A stretch of DNA of 64,000 bases from an uncultured Pseudomonadota bacterium (GTDB lineage Bacteria; Pseudomonadota; Gammaproteobacteria; Burkholderiales; Burkholderiaceae_C). The position numbers and the translations under genes are program-made. Positions within the stretch are counted from its first letter, which is position 1. Every line of letters begins with the position of its first letter. The notes beneath the pieces are model-generated. The model saw only the letters and a list, made by a program, of their open reading frames with translations, searched no databases and was not told where the DNA came from. This document shows positions 27,379 through 37,478 of this stretch, piece by piece. The stretch spans positions 558,001 through 622,000 of the forward strand of contig CAMFIB010000001.1 of NCBI GenBank assembly GCA_945952465.1, in the 5' to 3' direction.

Positions 27379-29096
27379 CGTTCGCTCAGCGGCGTGGGGT
27401 CGTGCGGCGGCACGAAGCGGTAGAGCAGCACGTCGTCGGTCTTGTCAGACGGGCGGCGCAGCGCCGCCTCCAGCGTCCACTGGTCGAGGTTGACGGTCAG
27501 TGGCAGGCGGATCTGGCTGTCGATGTCGACCAGCAGCCACGAGCAGCTCGCCTCCTGCGAAGCCGCCACCAGCTTCAGTTTGCCGTGGTACTGCAGCGCC
27601 GCGATCTGGCCGCGCTGCAGGCCGAAGGTCTCGATGCAGTCGGTGCTGCCCGTGCGCTCCACCACCCGCTGCACCAGCACCTCGTAGTTGCGCGCGAAAT
27701 CCAGCGGCCGCAGCCACAGCGTCATCACCAGCACCCAGCCCAGCACCGCGCCGCCCGACGGCAACACCAGGCTTTTCCAGATCGGCTTGCGGTGCCGGCC
27801 CACCCGCCAGTGCACCAGCCACAGCCAGGCGGCGGTGGCGGCCAGCGCCAGCACCAGCGACAGCGGCGAAAAGCTGGGCTCGAAGCCCGGCAGCAGCCGC
27901 GCGACGTTGGCCGCCGGCTTGGCCGGAAAGCCGGTCTGCAGCGAGATCCAGACCACCCAGATCACGATCGCGCAGCCGCTGAAGAACAGCAGCGTGAACC
28001 AGTCGACCAGAGCGGCCACGTTGCGGTTCAGCGTGGGCAGCGCGAAGGCGGCGAGGGTGGCGAAGGCCGGCAGGCCCAGCAGCAGCGAGCGGTCGGCCGA
28101 GTGGGTGGTCAGCGTCACCGCCAGCGCCACGCCGGCGAACCACAGCGGCAGCGTCAGGTGGCGGGCGTTGAACTGGCGGCGCCAGCGCCACAGCGTCCAC
28201 AGCACCAGCGGCCAGGCCGGCCAGGTGAACCACAGCAGCAGCCGCACCAGGTTGCGCCAGTCGCGCCAGCCGGCGTTGGTGCCGGGCAATGAGATGCGCC
28301 AGCGCCAGAGGTCGAGCGCGGTGGCCAGCACACCGACCAGCACGGTCAGCGCCAGCACGAAGATGGCACGGCGCAGTGCGTCGCGCAGGTGGTCGGGCTC
28401 CTCCGGGTCGAAGGCGCGCAGAGAGATGGCGGTGCTGCCGGCGCCGAGCAGCACCGCGTAGGTGGGTGCGCCGCTGAGCGCCAGCCCGGCCAGACCGACC
28501 GGGAACGCCACCCAGGCCTGCCAGCGCCGGTGCGGCAGCGCCGCCACGCCGTAGAAGGCCAGCGCCGCAAACGCCAGCTGCGCCACCGCCGGCGTGGTTT
28601 CGTGCGACAGCTGACCCAGGCCCAGGCAGGCGATCAGCGCGAGCAGCGCGCCGTCGGCAATCGCGCGGGCGTAGTCGGCGGGATTGGCCTCACCGCCGAA
28701 AGCGAAGGCCACCGGCTGCGCGAGCGGCGAGCGGGCGAGGTGGTAGACGCCGTACCAGGTGGCGGTCAGCGTCAGCGCCAGCAACAGCGCGAACGGGATG
28801 CGCACCGCGAAGGCGGGATCGACGAACGGCAGCAGCTTGATGAAGCCGGCGCCCAGCCAGTAGGGCAGCAGGGCGTCGAACTCGGCGACCTGGCCGAGCA
28901 GCCGCGGGTTGAACCACGAGGTGGCACCGGCCGCCAGCTCGGCCATGTAGCCGAACGACGCCATGTCGGCGCTCTTCCACGGCTGCCGGCCCACGAAACC
29001 CGGCACCACATAGGCCAGGCACAGCAGCAGCAGCGCGACGCGCGGCAGCCGGCGGACCGCGTTCTGGGCGACGATGGCGGGGGTAGGTTGGTTCAA
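27375..29096 (-). CDS. GT-C-type membrane protein (ArnT/PMT-like glycosyltransferase family)
   Basis: 573 residues with ten or more hydrophobic segments and a soluble C-terminal domain of about 110 residues. The first loop after TM1 contains PWKSADMASFGYMAELA, the acidic-residue position expected of GT-C enzymes that use polyprenyl-phosphate sugars; a second conserved piece is LLPYWLGAGFIKLLP. Family members add sugars to lipid A or other envelope acceptors. The donor and acceptor cannot be named. It is followed, with a 4-bp overlap, by the MATE gene and has no close upstream partner on the strand. Confidence 0.7.
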   Translation of the reverse strand: MNQPTPAIVAQNAVRRLPRVALLLLCLAYVVPGFVGRQPWKSADMASFGYMAELAAGATSWFNPRLLGQVAEFDALLPYWLGAGFIKLLPFVDPAFAVRIPFALLLALTLTATWYGVYHLARSPLAQPVAFAFGGEANPADYARAIADGALLALIACLGLGQLSHETTPAVAQLAFAALAFYGVAALPHRRWQAWVAFPVGLAGLALSGAPTYAVLLGAGSTAISLRAFDPEEPDHLRDALRRAIFVLALTVLVGVLATALDLWRWRISLPGTNAGWRDWRNLVRLLLWFTWPAWPLVLWTLWRWRRQFNARHLTLPLWFAGVALAVTLTTHSADRSLLLGLPAFATLAAFALPTLNRNVAALVDWFTLLFFSGCAIVIWVVWISLQTGFPAKPAANVARLLPGFEPSFSPLSLVLALAATAAWLWLVHWRVGRHRKPIWKSLVLPSGGAVLGWVLVMTLWLRPLDFARNYEVLVQRVVERTGSTDCIETFGLQRGQIAALQYHGKLKLVAASQEASCSWLLVDIDSQIRLPLTVNLDQWTLEAALRRPSDKTDDVLLYRFVPPHDPTPLSER

Positions 29097-29120
29097 GCGG
29101 GGTTGGAGAAACGCGGCAAC

Positions 29121-29161
29121 AAAGAAAAAGGGCAGCGCGGTGAACCGGGCTGCCCTTTATA
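29121..29161 (-). terminator. Rho-independent terminator after rpmE2
   Basis: Read on the minus strand: AAAGGGCAGC / GCTGCCCTTT stem with a loop of about 13 nt and TTTTTCTTT after it. It lies 14 bp beyond the rpmE2 stop and upstream of the GT-C gene start. Confidence 0.9.
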
Positions 29162-29174
29162 CCGAAATTCGGAA

Positions 29175-29432
29175 TTACTTCGCGGTGGTCTTGCCGAAGC
29201 GGTTGCGGAACTTCTCGACGCGGCCACCCATGTTGTCGACCGACTTTTGCGTGCCGGTGTAGAACGGGTGCGATTCGCTGGAGGTGTCGAGCTTGTACAG
29301 CGGCAGTTCGCGGCCGTCGTCCATCTTGACCGTTTCCTTGGTGTTCACGCAGGAGCGGGTGACGAACTTGAAGTTGTTCGACAGGTCGAGGAAACAGACC
29401 TCGCGGTAATTGGGGTGAATGCCTTCTTTCAT
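29175..29432 (-). CDS. rpmE2: 50S ribosomal protein L31 type B
   Basis: 85 residues: [25 protein letters not shown]-like middle and [16 protein letters not shown] end. It lacks the CxxC zinc ligands of type A L31, so it is the zinc-independent form (YkgM type), in other bacteria often zinc-regulated or used alone. Start set at the conserved MKEGIHP (29432); 13 further in-frame residues upstream are not family-like. It sits downstream of rho, as is common in proteobacteria. Confidence 0.94.
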   Translation of the reverse strand: MKEGIHPNYREVCFLDLSNNFKFVTRSCVNTKETVKMDDGRELPLYKLDTSSESHPFYTGTQKSVDNMGGRVEKFRNRFGKTTAK

Positions 29433-29509
29433 GGTCTTCCTTGGGGCTGTTGCGGGAGCCGGACCAGCCACTCTGGCCTACTTTCCGCAGGAAAGCCTTC
29501 GATTATAGC

Positions 29510-30772
29510 CTAGCCACCCCGGCGCATCATGTCGAAGAACTCGACGTTGCCCTTGGTGGCCTTCATCGATTTCAGAACCATCTCCATCGACTCGATCTCG
29601 TCCATGTTGTACATGAACTGGCGCAGGATGCGGGTCTTCTGCAGCACCTCGGGCGCCAGCAGCAGTTCCTCGCGGCGGGTGCCGCTGCGGTTGAGGTTGA
29701 TGGCAGGGAAGACGCGCTTCTCGTAGAGGCGGCGGTCCAGGTGGACTTCGCTGTTGCCGGTGCCCTTGAACTCCTCGAAGATCACTTCGTCCATGCGGCT
29801 GCCGGTGTCGATCAGCGCGGTCGCGATGATGGTCAGCGAGCCGCCTTCTTCCACCTTGCGGGCGGCGCCGAAGAAGCGCTTGGGGCGCTGCAGCGCGTTG
29901 GCGTCCACGCCGCCGGTCAGCACCTTGCCCGACGACGGCACGACGTTGTTGTAGGCGCGGGCGAGGCGGGTGATGGAGTCGAGCAAAATCACGACGTCCT
30001 TCTTCAGCTCGACCAGGCGCTTGGCGCGCTCGATCACCATCTCGGCCACATGCACGTGGCGGGCGGCGGGTTCGTCGAAGGTGGAGGAGATGACCTCGCC
30101 GCGCACGCTGCGCTGCATTTCGGTCACTTCTTCCGGCCGCTCGTCGACCAGCAGCACCATCAGGTGCACCTCGGGGTAGTTGGCGGTGATGGCGTGCGCC
30201 ATGTGCTGCATCATCACCGTCTTGCCGCTCTTGGGCTGGGCCACGATGAGGGCGCGCTGGCCGCGGCCGATCGGCGCGATGATGTCGATCACGCGGCCGG
30301 TGATGTTCTCGTCGCCCTTGATGTCGCGCTCCAGGCGCAACTGCTCGCGCGGGAACAGCGGCGTCAGGTTCTCGAACATGACCTTGTGCTTGTTGTCCTC
30401 GGGCAGGCCGTCATTGACCTTGTCGAGCTTGGTCAGCGCGAAGTAGCGCTCGCCGTCTTTCGGCGTGCGCACTTCGCCCTCGATCATGTCCCCGGTGTGC
30501 AGGTTGAAGCGCCGCACCTGGCTGGGGCTGATGTAGATGTCGTCGGTGCTGGCGGTGTAGCTGGTGTCCGGGCTGCGCAGGAAACCGAAACCGTCGGGCA
30601 GGATTTCGAGCACGCCGTCGGCGAACACCTGTTCACCGGCGCGGGCGCGCTTCTTGATGATGGCGAACATCAGCTCCTGTTTGCGCATGCGGCCGGTGTT
30701 CTCGATCTCGAGCGCTTCGGCCTGCTTCAGGACCTCGGACACGTGCAGTGCCTTGAGTTCGTTTAAGTGCAT
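29510..30772 (-). CDS. rho: Transcription termination factor Rho
   Basis: 420 residues. N-terminal helical domain ([19 protein letters not shown]), RNA-binding cold-shock-like domain ([22 protein letters not shown]), P-loop [12 protein letters not shown], Walker [18 protein letters not shown]- and R-loop region [18 protein letters not shown]. It is a hexameric RNA helicase that ends transcription. It has a leader of about 120 nt, as in other Rho genes subject to autoregulation. All catalytic parts are intact. Confidence 0.98.
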   Translation of the reverse strand: MHLNELKALHVSEVLKQAEALEIENTGRMRKQELMFAIIKKRARAGEQVFADGVLEILPDGFGFLRSPDTSYTASTDDIYISPSQVRRFNLHTGDMIEGEVRTPKDGERYFALTKLDKVNDGLPEDNKHKVMFENLTPLFPREQLRLERDIKGDENITGRVIDIIAPIGRGQRALIVAQPKSGKTVMMQHMAHAITANYPEVHLMVLLVDERPEEVTEMQRSVRGEVISSTFDEPAARHVHVAEMVIERAKRLVELKKDVVILLDSITRLARAYNNVVPSSGKVLTGGVDANALQRPKRFFGAARKVEEGGSLTIIATALIDTGSRMDEVIFEEFKGTGNSEVHLDRRLYEKRVFPAINLNRSGTRREELLLAPEVLQKTRILRQFMYNMDEIESMEMVLKSMKATKGNVEFFDMMRRGG

Positions 30773-30892
30773 GGAAAAACCCCTTGCGGAGTGAATTCAG
30801 AATTTTGGGGGGAGGGTGTCGGCCGTTCGGCGGGTTGCCTGCCGGGCCTTGGATGCGACCGGATCGCCTGCAGCGCCCGGTGGATGAAAACG

Positions 30893-30898
30893 ATTATG
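30893..30898 (-). promoter_or_regulatory. Putative -10 element for rho
   Basis: CATAAT on the minus strand, about 120 nt before the rho ATG and just beyond the trxA terminator. No clear -35. Position suggests rho starts its own transcript with a leader. Confidence 0.45.
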
Positions 30899-30900
30899 AC

Positions 30901-30938
30901 AGGAAAAAGGGCAGCCGGAAGCGGTGTCTCGGCTGCCC
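30901..30938 (-). terminator. Rho-independent terminator after trxA
   Basis: Minus strand GGGCAGCCG / CGGCTGCCC stem, loop about 12 nt, followed by TTTTTCC. It isolates trxA from rho. Confidence 0.9.
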
Positions 30939-30952
30939 CTGGGGGGACTCGA

Positions 30953-31288
30953 TCAGGCGGCGAGCTGCTGGTCGATGAAGGCGGTGAGCTGGGTCTTGTT
31001 CATCGCGCCCACCTTGGTGGCGGCGAGCTGGCCACCCTTGAACAGCATCAAGGTGGGGATGCCGCGGATGCCGAACTTGGCGGGGATCTCGCGGTTCTCG
31101 TCGACGTTCATCTTTGCCACCTGCAGCTTGCCCTGGTAGCTGGTGGCGAGTTCGTCGAGCACCGGCGCGATCATGCGGCAGGGACCACACCATTCGGCCC
31201 AGTAATCAACCAGCACCGGCTGGGTGGATTGCAGCACGTCGGCTTCGAAAGTGGCGTCGGAAGTGTGTTTGATCAGGTCGCTGGCCAT
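30953..31288 (-). CDS. trxA: Thioredoxin 1
   Basis: 111 residues, one thioredoxin fold with active site WAEWCGPCR (CGPC) and the cis-proline loop [14 protein letters not shown]. Cytosolic disulfide reductant for ribonucleotide reductase and others. The ATG is at 31288 with AAGGAG upstream. Divergent from the AddB-like gene; rho lies downstream, an arrangement also seen in E. coli (trxA-rho). Confidence 0.97.
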   Translation of the reverse strand: MASDLIKHTSDATFEADVLQSTQPVLVDYWAEWCGPCRMIAPVLDELATSYQGKLQVAKMNVDENREIPAKFGIRGIPTLMLFKGGQLAATKVGAMNKTQLTAFIDQQLAA

Positions 31289-31332
31289 TCATGGCTCCTT
31301 GCAGTGAAAGATACCGCTACAGTGGCGGGATT

Positions 31333-33993
31333 GTGACAGAAACCAACCCCCCTCGCCCCCGAACGGGGGCTATGGCCGGGATAGCCAAAGCCCATTCCAG
31401 AACCGATTCGCCGGAGTGGCCCGCCGGGCATCCGGTGCGCGACCGCTGGCTCGATCCACACAGCGGGCTGCTGGCCCGACTGCATGCCGCAATGGCCGCG
31501 CGCGCGGCCCACCCCTCGCGCACGCTGGTGCTGGTGCCCTACGCCCAATTGATGCCGGTGGCCGCGCAACTGTGGGCCGAATGGACCGCCGCGCGCGCCC
31601 GCGCCGGGGCTGCGCCGGCCGCCGCCTTCCTGCCGCGCTTCGAAAGCCTGCGCAACTGGGCGCGCACGCTGGGCGGCTTCGAGCCCGCGCCGGGCGACTG
31701 GAGCGGCGAGGCCGGCCGCGACCTGCTGACCGCCCAGGGCCTGCTGGAACAAGCCGGCCTGAAGGCGCTGCGCGACACGCTGGCGCCCATGCTGGTGGAG
31801 GCCGCTTCGCAAATCGCGCCGCTGGCCGCCGCGCAGCCGCCCGACGCGCGCGCCGCCTGGTCGGCCACGCTGGGCCCGCAGATCGGCTTCGTGACCGGCG
31901 GCGACGTGCTGGCGGTGGAGGCGGCGGTCGCCCGCATCGCGCTGGCCTGGGTCGCCGCGTCCGGTTTCGAGACCGACGTGCTGCTCGCTCCCGGTGCCGA
32001 CGCCGGGCTCGACGCCGTCGTCGTGCTGCAGGGCCTGCAACCTGAGCCGGTGCTGGCCACGCTGCTGGCCCGCTGGGGCGAGCGCGCGATGGTGCTGGAA
32101 CTGGCGGCCGACCATGCCATGTCCGCCTCGCCGGCCCTTCATGCGGCCACCGACGCCGAAGACGAGGCGCAGCGCGCCACCGCCTGCGTGCTGCGCCACA
32201 TCGAGGCCGGCCGCTGGCCGGTCGCGCTGGTCGCCAACGACCGCGAACTGAGCCGCCGCGTGCGCGCGCAGCTCGCGGCCCAGCGCATCGCGGTGCGCGA
32301 CGAGACCGGCTGGAAACTCTCCACCACCCGCGTCGCCGCCAACCTGATGGCGCTGCTGCGCGCCGCCGTGCGACAGGCCGGCAGCGACGCGGTGCTCGAC
32401 TGGCTGAAACAGGCGCCGGCTTTCGATGCCGCGGGCCTGCGCCAGCTCGAACGCCGTTTGCGCCAGGACGGCGCGCGCGACTGGCAGCGCTGGGTGAGCG
32501 CGCAGAGTGACGACCACCGGCCCGCCATCGCCGACCCGGCCGAGGCCATCCGCGGCGCGCTGCAAGCGCCACGGCCGCTGGCGCTGTGGCTCACCGCGCT
32601 GCGCGAGGCGCTGGAGGCCAGCGGCCAGTGGGCGGCGCTGAACGCCGACGCCGCCGGCCTCGCGGTCGTCGACGCGCTGCACCTGGAAGCGGCCGACGCC
32701 GCCGCGTTCACCGCCGCGCAGGGCGAGCGCGCCACGCGCGGGCGGCTGTCGCTGGCCGGCTTCACCGGCTGGTGCGACGCGGTGCTCGAAAGCGTGGCCT
32801 ACAAACCCACCCACCCCTTGCGTGAACAGGTGGTGCTGTTGCCGCTGTCGCAACTGCTTGGCCGGCCCTTCCAGGCCGTGGTGCTGCCCGGCGCCGACGA
32901 GCGCCACCTGAGCGCGTCGCCCGACCCGGCCGATCGTTGGACCCCGCCGCAGCGCGAAGCGCTCGGCCTGCCCGACCGCGAGGCGCTGGCCCGCGTGCAG
33001 CGCCGGGCCTGGCAGCAGGCGCTGCTGGCGCCGGCGGTCGATGTGCTGTGGCGCACCGGCGATGCCGGCGGCGAAACCGTTCTGCCCAGCCCGCTGGTGC
33101 AGCAACTGCCGCATGTGCGCGCGGCGTTGCAGCGCACGGCGTCGCCGTTGGCGGTGCGAGAAGTCGAGCCGGCGCCCGTCGCGCGGCCGCTGCCCAACGG
33201 CGCTGCGCTGCCGGTGGCCAAACTGTCTGCCAGCGCTTACGACGACCTGCGCCGCTGCCCCTACAAATTCTTCGCGCTGCGCCAGCTCGGCCTGCAGCAG
33301 GCCGATGAGCTCGAAGCCGAGGTCGACAAACGCGACGTCGGCCTGTGGCTGCACGACGTGCTGAGCCGCTTCCACCTGGCGCTGGCCGAGGTGGGCGAGG
33401 CCGACCCCGACGCCCGCCGCCTGCTGGCCGACGTGGCCGCGCGGCAGGCCACCGAGGCACTGCACCTGGCGCCCGGCGAGTTCATGCCCTTCGAGGCGGG
33501 CTGGCCCAGGCTGCGCGACGGCTACCTGCACTGGCTGGCGCAGCACGAAAGCGGTGGCGCGTGTTTCGAGGAGGCCGAGGCCTGGCGCGAGGCGCCGGCC
33601 GGCTCCGTCACGCTGGTCGGCCGGCTGGACCGCATCGACCGGCAGGCGGGCGAGGGCGGCGCCGTGCCCTACCTCATCGACTACAAGACCGAGTCGGCGC
33701 AAAAGACCAAAGACCGTCTGAAGCGGCCTCTGGAAGACACGCAGCTCGCGTTCTACGCGGCGCTGACGCCCGGCGACGCGCCGCGCGCGGCCTACGTCAA
33801 CGTGGGCGAACGCGACGGCACCCATGCCTACCCGATGCACGGCGTTGCCGAGCTGCGCGACCGGCTGCTGGCAGGCATCACCGATGACATGGCCCGCATC
33901 GCGGCCGGCGTGCCCCTGCCGGCGCTGGGCGACGGCGCGGTGTGCGACTTCTGCGCGGCACGCGGCCTGTGCCGCAAGGACTTCGTCGCATGA
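31333..33993 (+). CDS. AddB-like DNA repair nuclease subunit (PD-(D/E)XK superfamily)
   Basis: About 886 residues. The N-terminal half is a poorly conserved helicase-like region without a proper Walker A; the C-terminus is a nuclease: SASAYDDLRRCPYKFFALRQ, then LIDYKTESAQKTKDRL (D and K of the active site) and QLAFYAAL. Cysteines in RRCPYKF and in CDFCAARGLC match the 4Fe-4S-binding set of AddB nucleases. It pairs with the next gene (4-bp overlap) as an AddAB-type end-processing complex for recombination repair. The start is uncertain: GTG at 31333 used, ATG at 31372 possible. Divergent from trxA. Confidence 0.82.
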   Translation: MTETNPPRPRTGAMAGIAKAHSRTDSPEWPAGHPVRDRWLDPHSGLLARLHAAMAARAAHPSRTLVLVPYAQLMPVAAQLWAEWTAARARAGAAPAAAFLPRFESLRNWARTLGGFEPAPGDWSGEAGRDLLTAQGLLEQAGLKALRDTLAPMLVEAASQIAPLAAAQPPDARAAWSATLGPQIGFVTGGDVLAVEAAVARIALAWVAASGFETDVLLAPGADAGLDAVVVLQGLQPEPVLATLLARWGERAMVLELAADHAMSASPALHAATDAEDEAQRATACVLRHIEAGRWPVALVANDRELSRRVRAQLAAQRIAVRDETGWKLSTTRVAANLMALLRAAVRQAGSDAVLDWLKQAPAFDAAGLRQLERRLRQDGARDWQRWVSAQSDDHRPAIADPAEAIRGALQAPRPLALWLTALREALEASGQWAALNADAAGLAVVDALHLEAADAAAFTAAQGERATRGRLSLAGFTGWCDAVLESVAYKPTHPLREQVVLLPLSQLLGRPFQAVVLPGADERHLSASPDPADRWTPPQREALGLPDREALARVQRRAWQQALLAPAVDVLWRTGDAGGETVLPSPLVQQLPHVRAALQRTASPLAVREVEPAPVARPLPNGAALPVAKLSASAYDDLRRCPYKFFALRQLGLQQADELEAEVDKRDVGLWLHDVLSRFHLALAEVGEADPDARRLLADVAARQATEALHLAPGEFMPFEAGWPRLRDGYLHWLAQHESGGACFEEAEAWREAPAGSVTLVGRLDRIDRQAGEGGAVPYLIDYKTESAQKTKDRLKRPLEDTQLAFYAALTPGDAPRAAYVNVGERDGTHAYPMHGVAELRDRLLAGITDDMARIAAGVPLPALGDGAVCDFCAARGLCRKDFVA

Positions 33994-36900
33994 CGCGCGC
34001 CGCGCCCGCCTACCAGCACAACGGCGCCGACGTGTCGCGCGAAGCTTTCTACGCCGTCGCCTGCGACCCGCGCCGCAGCGTCGTCGTCGAGGCCTGCGCC
34101 GGCGCCGGCAAGACCTGGATGCTGGTGTCGCGCATCGTGCGCGCGCTGCTGGACGGCTGCGCGCCGCAAGACATCCTCGCCATCACCTTCACCAAGAAGG
34201 CCGCCGGCGAGATGCGCGGCCGGCTGCACGAGTGGCTGGAAGAATTCTCCGAGGCGTCGGACGAAGAACTGCTGCAACAGCTTCGCATGCGCGGAATTCA
34301 GATCGAAAACGGCCAGAAGTCAGCTCCAGATATGGTGTTGTCGCTACGAAATTTGCAGCAAACCGTGTTGGCTCAGGGGCGGCCAGTGGCCATCCGCACC
34401 TTCCACGGCTGGTTCGCGGCGCTGCTGCGCGGCGCGCCGGTGTCGGTGCTGCAGCGGCTCGGCCTGCCGCTGCGCTACGAGCTGCTGGAAGACGACTCGC
34501 GCGCCATCGCCCAGGTGTGGCGGCGCTTCTACGCGCTGCTCGCCAGCGACGCAGCGCCCGAGGGCGCGCGCGACGATTTCCATGCGCTGGTCGCGGTACA
34601 CGGCCGCTCGCAGACCGAGAAGGCGCTGAAGGCCGCGCTCGACAAGCGGGTGGAGTTCGGCACCGCGGATGCCGCCGGCGTGGTCGAGGGTTCGGTGCGC
34701 GCCTTTCACGCGCAATGCCCCGGCTTCGACGGCCACGCGCAGCCGGGCGACAGGCTGTGGAGCGGCGCAGCGCTGGCGTTGCTGGGCGCCGCCGCCAGCG
34801 CGCTGGGCCGTGCGACTGCCGCCACCTTCTCCGCCAAGGGCGCCGAGCTGCGCCTCGCGCTCGACCACCATGACGCAGCCGGCGTGATCGACAGCCTGTT
34901 CACGCAGAAGGGCGAGCCGCGGGCCTTCGGCGCCAAGCTGGCGGGACTTGACACGGTGCGCGAGGCGCAGGCCCTCGTGAACGAGGTTCGCAACGCCGAA
35001 CACCAGCACGCTTGCTGGCTTCACCAGCAGCGCATGGCGCGGCTGACCCGGGTGCTGATCGGCCTGTTCGGCGACCTCAAGCGCGAGCGCGGCTGGGTCG
35101 ACATGAACGACGTGGAGCTGGCTGCCGGCCTGCTGCTCGACGACCCGGTGCTGGGCGGTTGGGTGCAGGAAAAACTCGACGCGCGGGTGAAGCACCTGCT
35201 GATCGACGAGTTCCAGGACACCAACCCGCTGCAGTGGCGCGCGCTGTCGGCCTGGCTGTCGGGCTACGCCGGCGCCGGCAACGCGCCGCCCAGCGTGTTC
35301 ATCGTGGGCGACCCCAAGCAGAGCATCTACCGCTTCCGCCGCGCCGAGCCGCAGGTCTTCATCGCGGCGCGCGCCTTCGTGGCAGGCGTGCTGGGCGGCG
35401 ACGTGGTGAGCTGCGACCACACCCGGCGCAACGCGACCGGCGTGATCGACGCGGTCAACGCCGTCTTCGAGGAAGCAGCGGCCACCCAGGCTTTTGCGGG
35501 TTTTCGGCCCCACACGACCGAGTCTGAGCAACTCGGCGCGGTACTGAAGCTGCCGCTCATTCCACGGCCCGAGAAAGCCGATGGCGGTGAAACGGCCGAC
35601 CTCTGGCGCGACAGCCTGAGCGTGCCGCGCGACGAGCCGGAAGACACCTTGCGCACGCTGGAATGCCGGCAGGCGGCGGCATGGATCGCCGGCCGCATCG
35701 TCGCCGGTGAATTCCCGCCCGGCGAAGTGATGGTGCTGGCGCGCAAGCGGGCCGCGCTGGCGCCGCTGCAGGCCGAGCTGCAGGCGCTGGGCATCGCCAG
35801 CGTGCAGCCCGAGAAGAACGACCTCGGCGACATGCCCGAGGTGCAAGACATCGTGGCGCTGATCGACGCGCTGGTGTCGCCGGGCCACGACCTGTCGCTG
35901 GCGCGCGCGCTGAAGTCGCCGCTGTTCGGCGTGACCGACGATGAACTCGTCGCGTTGGCGCTCGCCCAGCGCGGCGCCAGCCGCGCTGAGCACCCCACCC
36001 ACTGGCTGGCGCTGCTGGCCGGCGCCGGCATGCCGCCCAAGCTGCAGGCGATCGCCGCGACGCTCGAGCGCTGGCAGGGATGGCTCGCCGCGCTGCCGCC
36101 GCACGACGCCCTCGACGCGATCTACCACGACGGCGACGTGCGCGCCCGGTTCGCCGCCGCCGCGCCGCCCGCCCTGCGCGGTGCGGTGCTGGCCAACCTG
36201 GGCGCCTTGCTGGCCGCCAGCCTCGCGGTGGGCGGTGCGCGCTACGCCACGCCCTATGCCTTCGTGCGGCGGCTGAAGGCCGGCGAGGTGCAGGCGCCGG
36301 TCACCGCTTCGCCAGACGCGGTGCGCCTGCTGACGGTGCACGGCGCGAAGGGGTTGGAAGCGCGGTGCGTGCTGCTGCTCGACAGCGATCCGAACGCGCA
36401 GAACGCCGAGTCCATGGGGCTGCTGATCGAATGGCCCGGCGAAGAACCGGCGCCGCGCAGGCTGGTGTTTCTGGCGCGCGAGTCGGCGCCGCCAGCCTGC
36501 TGCGCCGACCTCCTGGCCAACGAGCGGCAGGCGCGCGCCCGCGAAGAGCTGAACGGCCTGTACGTGGCCCTGACCCGGGCCCGCGAGACCTTCGTGCTCT
36601 CAGCCACCGCGCCGCACCGCGCCGCAGAGGGCAGCGCCTGGCGCCGCGTATCGCCGCAGGCGCTCGACGTGCCCCCTGAACAACTGCTGGCGCCTGAAGC
36701 GGCCGCCACCACGCTCCAGCACACGTTTTCTCTACCGATTCTGCCGCAAGTCAGCGCGGATTGGCGCTCTGATGCTATTGAAATGGTAGCATCCGCAGAG
36801 GCGGCAGGAGACGCCGACGACCGCAGCGCGCGCATCGGCCGTGCGATGCACCGGCTGCTGGAAGGCGCGGCGGCCAGCGGCGCGGTTCTCGCGCAGTGGC

Positions 36901-37289
36901 CCGAAGCCCGGCTGCGCGCCGTGGCCCGGGAGTTCGCGCTCGACGCCGCCGGCCAGGCCCGCGCCGCCGCGCTGGCGCTGGCCATCCGCAACGGCGAGGC
37001 CGCCTGGGCCTGGGACGCCGCACAGCTCGCCTGGCATGGCGCCGAGGTGGCGCTGGTCTGGCAGGGCGACACGCTGCGGCTGGACCGCCTGGTGCAGCGC
37101 CGCGACACCGGCGAATGGTGGGTGCTGGACCACAAGTCCGTGGCGCGCGGCGGGGGCAACGCAGACCACCTCGACCAACTGCGCGGCTACGGCAACGCCG
37201 TGCGCGCGCTCTACCCTGGCGCCACGGTACGCGCCGCGCTGCTCGACGGCAGCGGGCGGATGACCGAAGTTCATCTTTCTGCCGCATAA
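33990..37289 (+). CDS. AddA-like UvrD-family helicase/exonuclease subunit
   Basis: 1,099 residues. Superfamily 1A helicase: Walker A VEACAGAGKTWMLVSRI, motif Ia AITFTKKAAGEM, motif II LLIDEFQDTNPLQW, motif III GDPKQSIYRFRRAEPQ, motif V TVHGAKGLEA, motif VI NGLYVALTRARE. A C-terminal RecB-like nuclease domain ends with WWVLDHKSVARGGG. With the AddB-like partner it would unwind and resect double-strand breaks. Two dispersed-repeat copies (E and F) lie in frame, one shortly after motif Ia and one in the linker before the nuclease domain (LPQVSADWRS). Confidence 0.88.
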   Translation: MTRAAPAYQHNGADVSREAFYAVACDPRRSVVVEACAGAGKTWMLVSRIVRALLDGCAPQDILAITFTKKAAGEMRGRLHEWLEEFSEASDEELLQQLRMRGIQIENGQKSAPDMVLSLRNLQQTVLAQGRPVAIRTFHGWFAALLRGAPVSVLQRLGLPLRYELLEDDSRAIAQVWRRFYALLASDAAPEGARDDFHALVAVHGRSQTEKALKAALDKRVEFGTADAAGVVEGSVRAFHAQCPGFDGHAQPGDRLWSGAALALLGAAASALGRATAATFSAKGAELRLALDHHDAAGVIDSLFTQKGEPRAFGAKLAGLDTVREAQALVNEVRNAEHQHACWLHQQRMARLTRVLIGLFGDLKRERGWVDMNDVELAAGLLLDDPVLGGWVQEKLDARVKHLLIDEFQDTNPLQWRALSAWLSGYAGAGNAPPSVFIVGDPKQSIYRFRRAEPQVFIAARAFVAGVLGGDVVSCDHTRRNATGVIDAVNAVFEEAAATQAFAGFRPHTTESEQLGAVLKLPLIPRPEKADGGETADLWRDSLSVPRDEPEDTLRTLECRQAAAWIAGRIVAGEFPPGEVMVLARKRAALAPLQAELQALGIASVQPEKNDLGDMPEVQDIVALIDALVSPGHDLSLARALKSPLFGVTDDELVALALAQRGASRAEHPTHWLALLAGAGMPPKLQAIAATLERWQGWLAALPPHDALDAIYHDGDVRARFAAAAPPALRGAVLANLGALLAASLAVGGARYATPYAFVRRLKAGEVQAPVTASPDAVRLLTVHGAKGLEARCVLLLDSDPNAQNAESMGLLIEWPGEEPAPRRLVFLARESAPPACCADLLANERQARAREELNGLYVALTRARETFVLSATAPHRAAEGSAWRRVSPQALDVPPEQLLAPEAAATTLQHTFSLPILPQVSADWRSDAIEMVASAEAAGDADDRSARIGRAMHRLLEGAAASGAVLAQWPEARLRAVAREFALDAAGQARAAALALAIRNGEAAWAWDAAQLAWHGAEVALVWQGDTLRLDRLVQRRDTGEWWVLDHKSVARGGGNADHLDQLRGYGNAVRALYPGATVRAALLDGSGRMTEVHLSAA
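34307..34359 (+). repeat. AGTCAGC-type dispersed repeat, copy E, inside the AddA-like gene
   Basis: AAACGGCCAGA, AGTCAGCTCC (34318-34327), 15 nt, GCTACGAAATTTGCAGC (34343-34359). Same strand as the gene but a different reading frame from copies A, F and G. AT-rich patch (34300-34372) in GC-rich surroundings. Confidence 0.75.
36738..36790 (+). repeat. AGTCAGC-type dispersed repeat, copy F, inside the AddA-like gene
   Basis: ATTCTGCCGCA, AGTCAGCGCG (36749-36758), 15 nt containing TTGGCGCT, then GCTATTGAAATGGTAGC (36774-36790), extended to GATGCTA/TAGCATC arms. Same strand as the gene and read as LPQVSA. Confidence 0.85.
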
Positions 37290-37478
37290 CACCGGCGGCT
37301 AACCGCCTGATCGGCGTGCAGATCACCCATCGGTGATTCAGTTAACGACCAGAAGGTCGAGTCCCCATCTGAAAAGTTCGCTTATTTATCTAGGCGTCAT
37401 GATGGGCTTTAGTCCGGTCAAATCGGTCTAAATGCACACAAATTACCGATACAAGCCCCAGCATATTGATTTTCTTTG

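Noticed and set aside
31273-33840. 855-codon antisense frame opposite the AddB-like gene
   Set aside because: Shadow of a GC-rich gene; no recognisable domain and it overlaps the trxA promoter.
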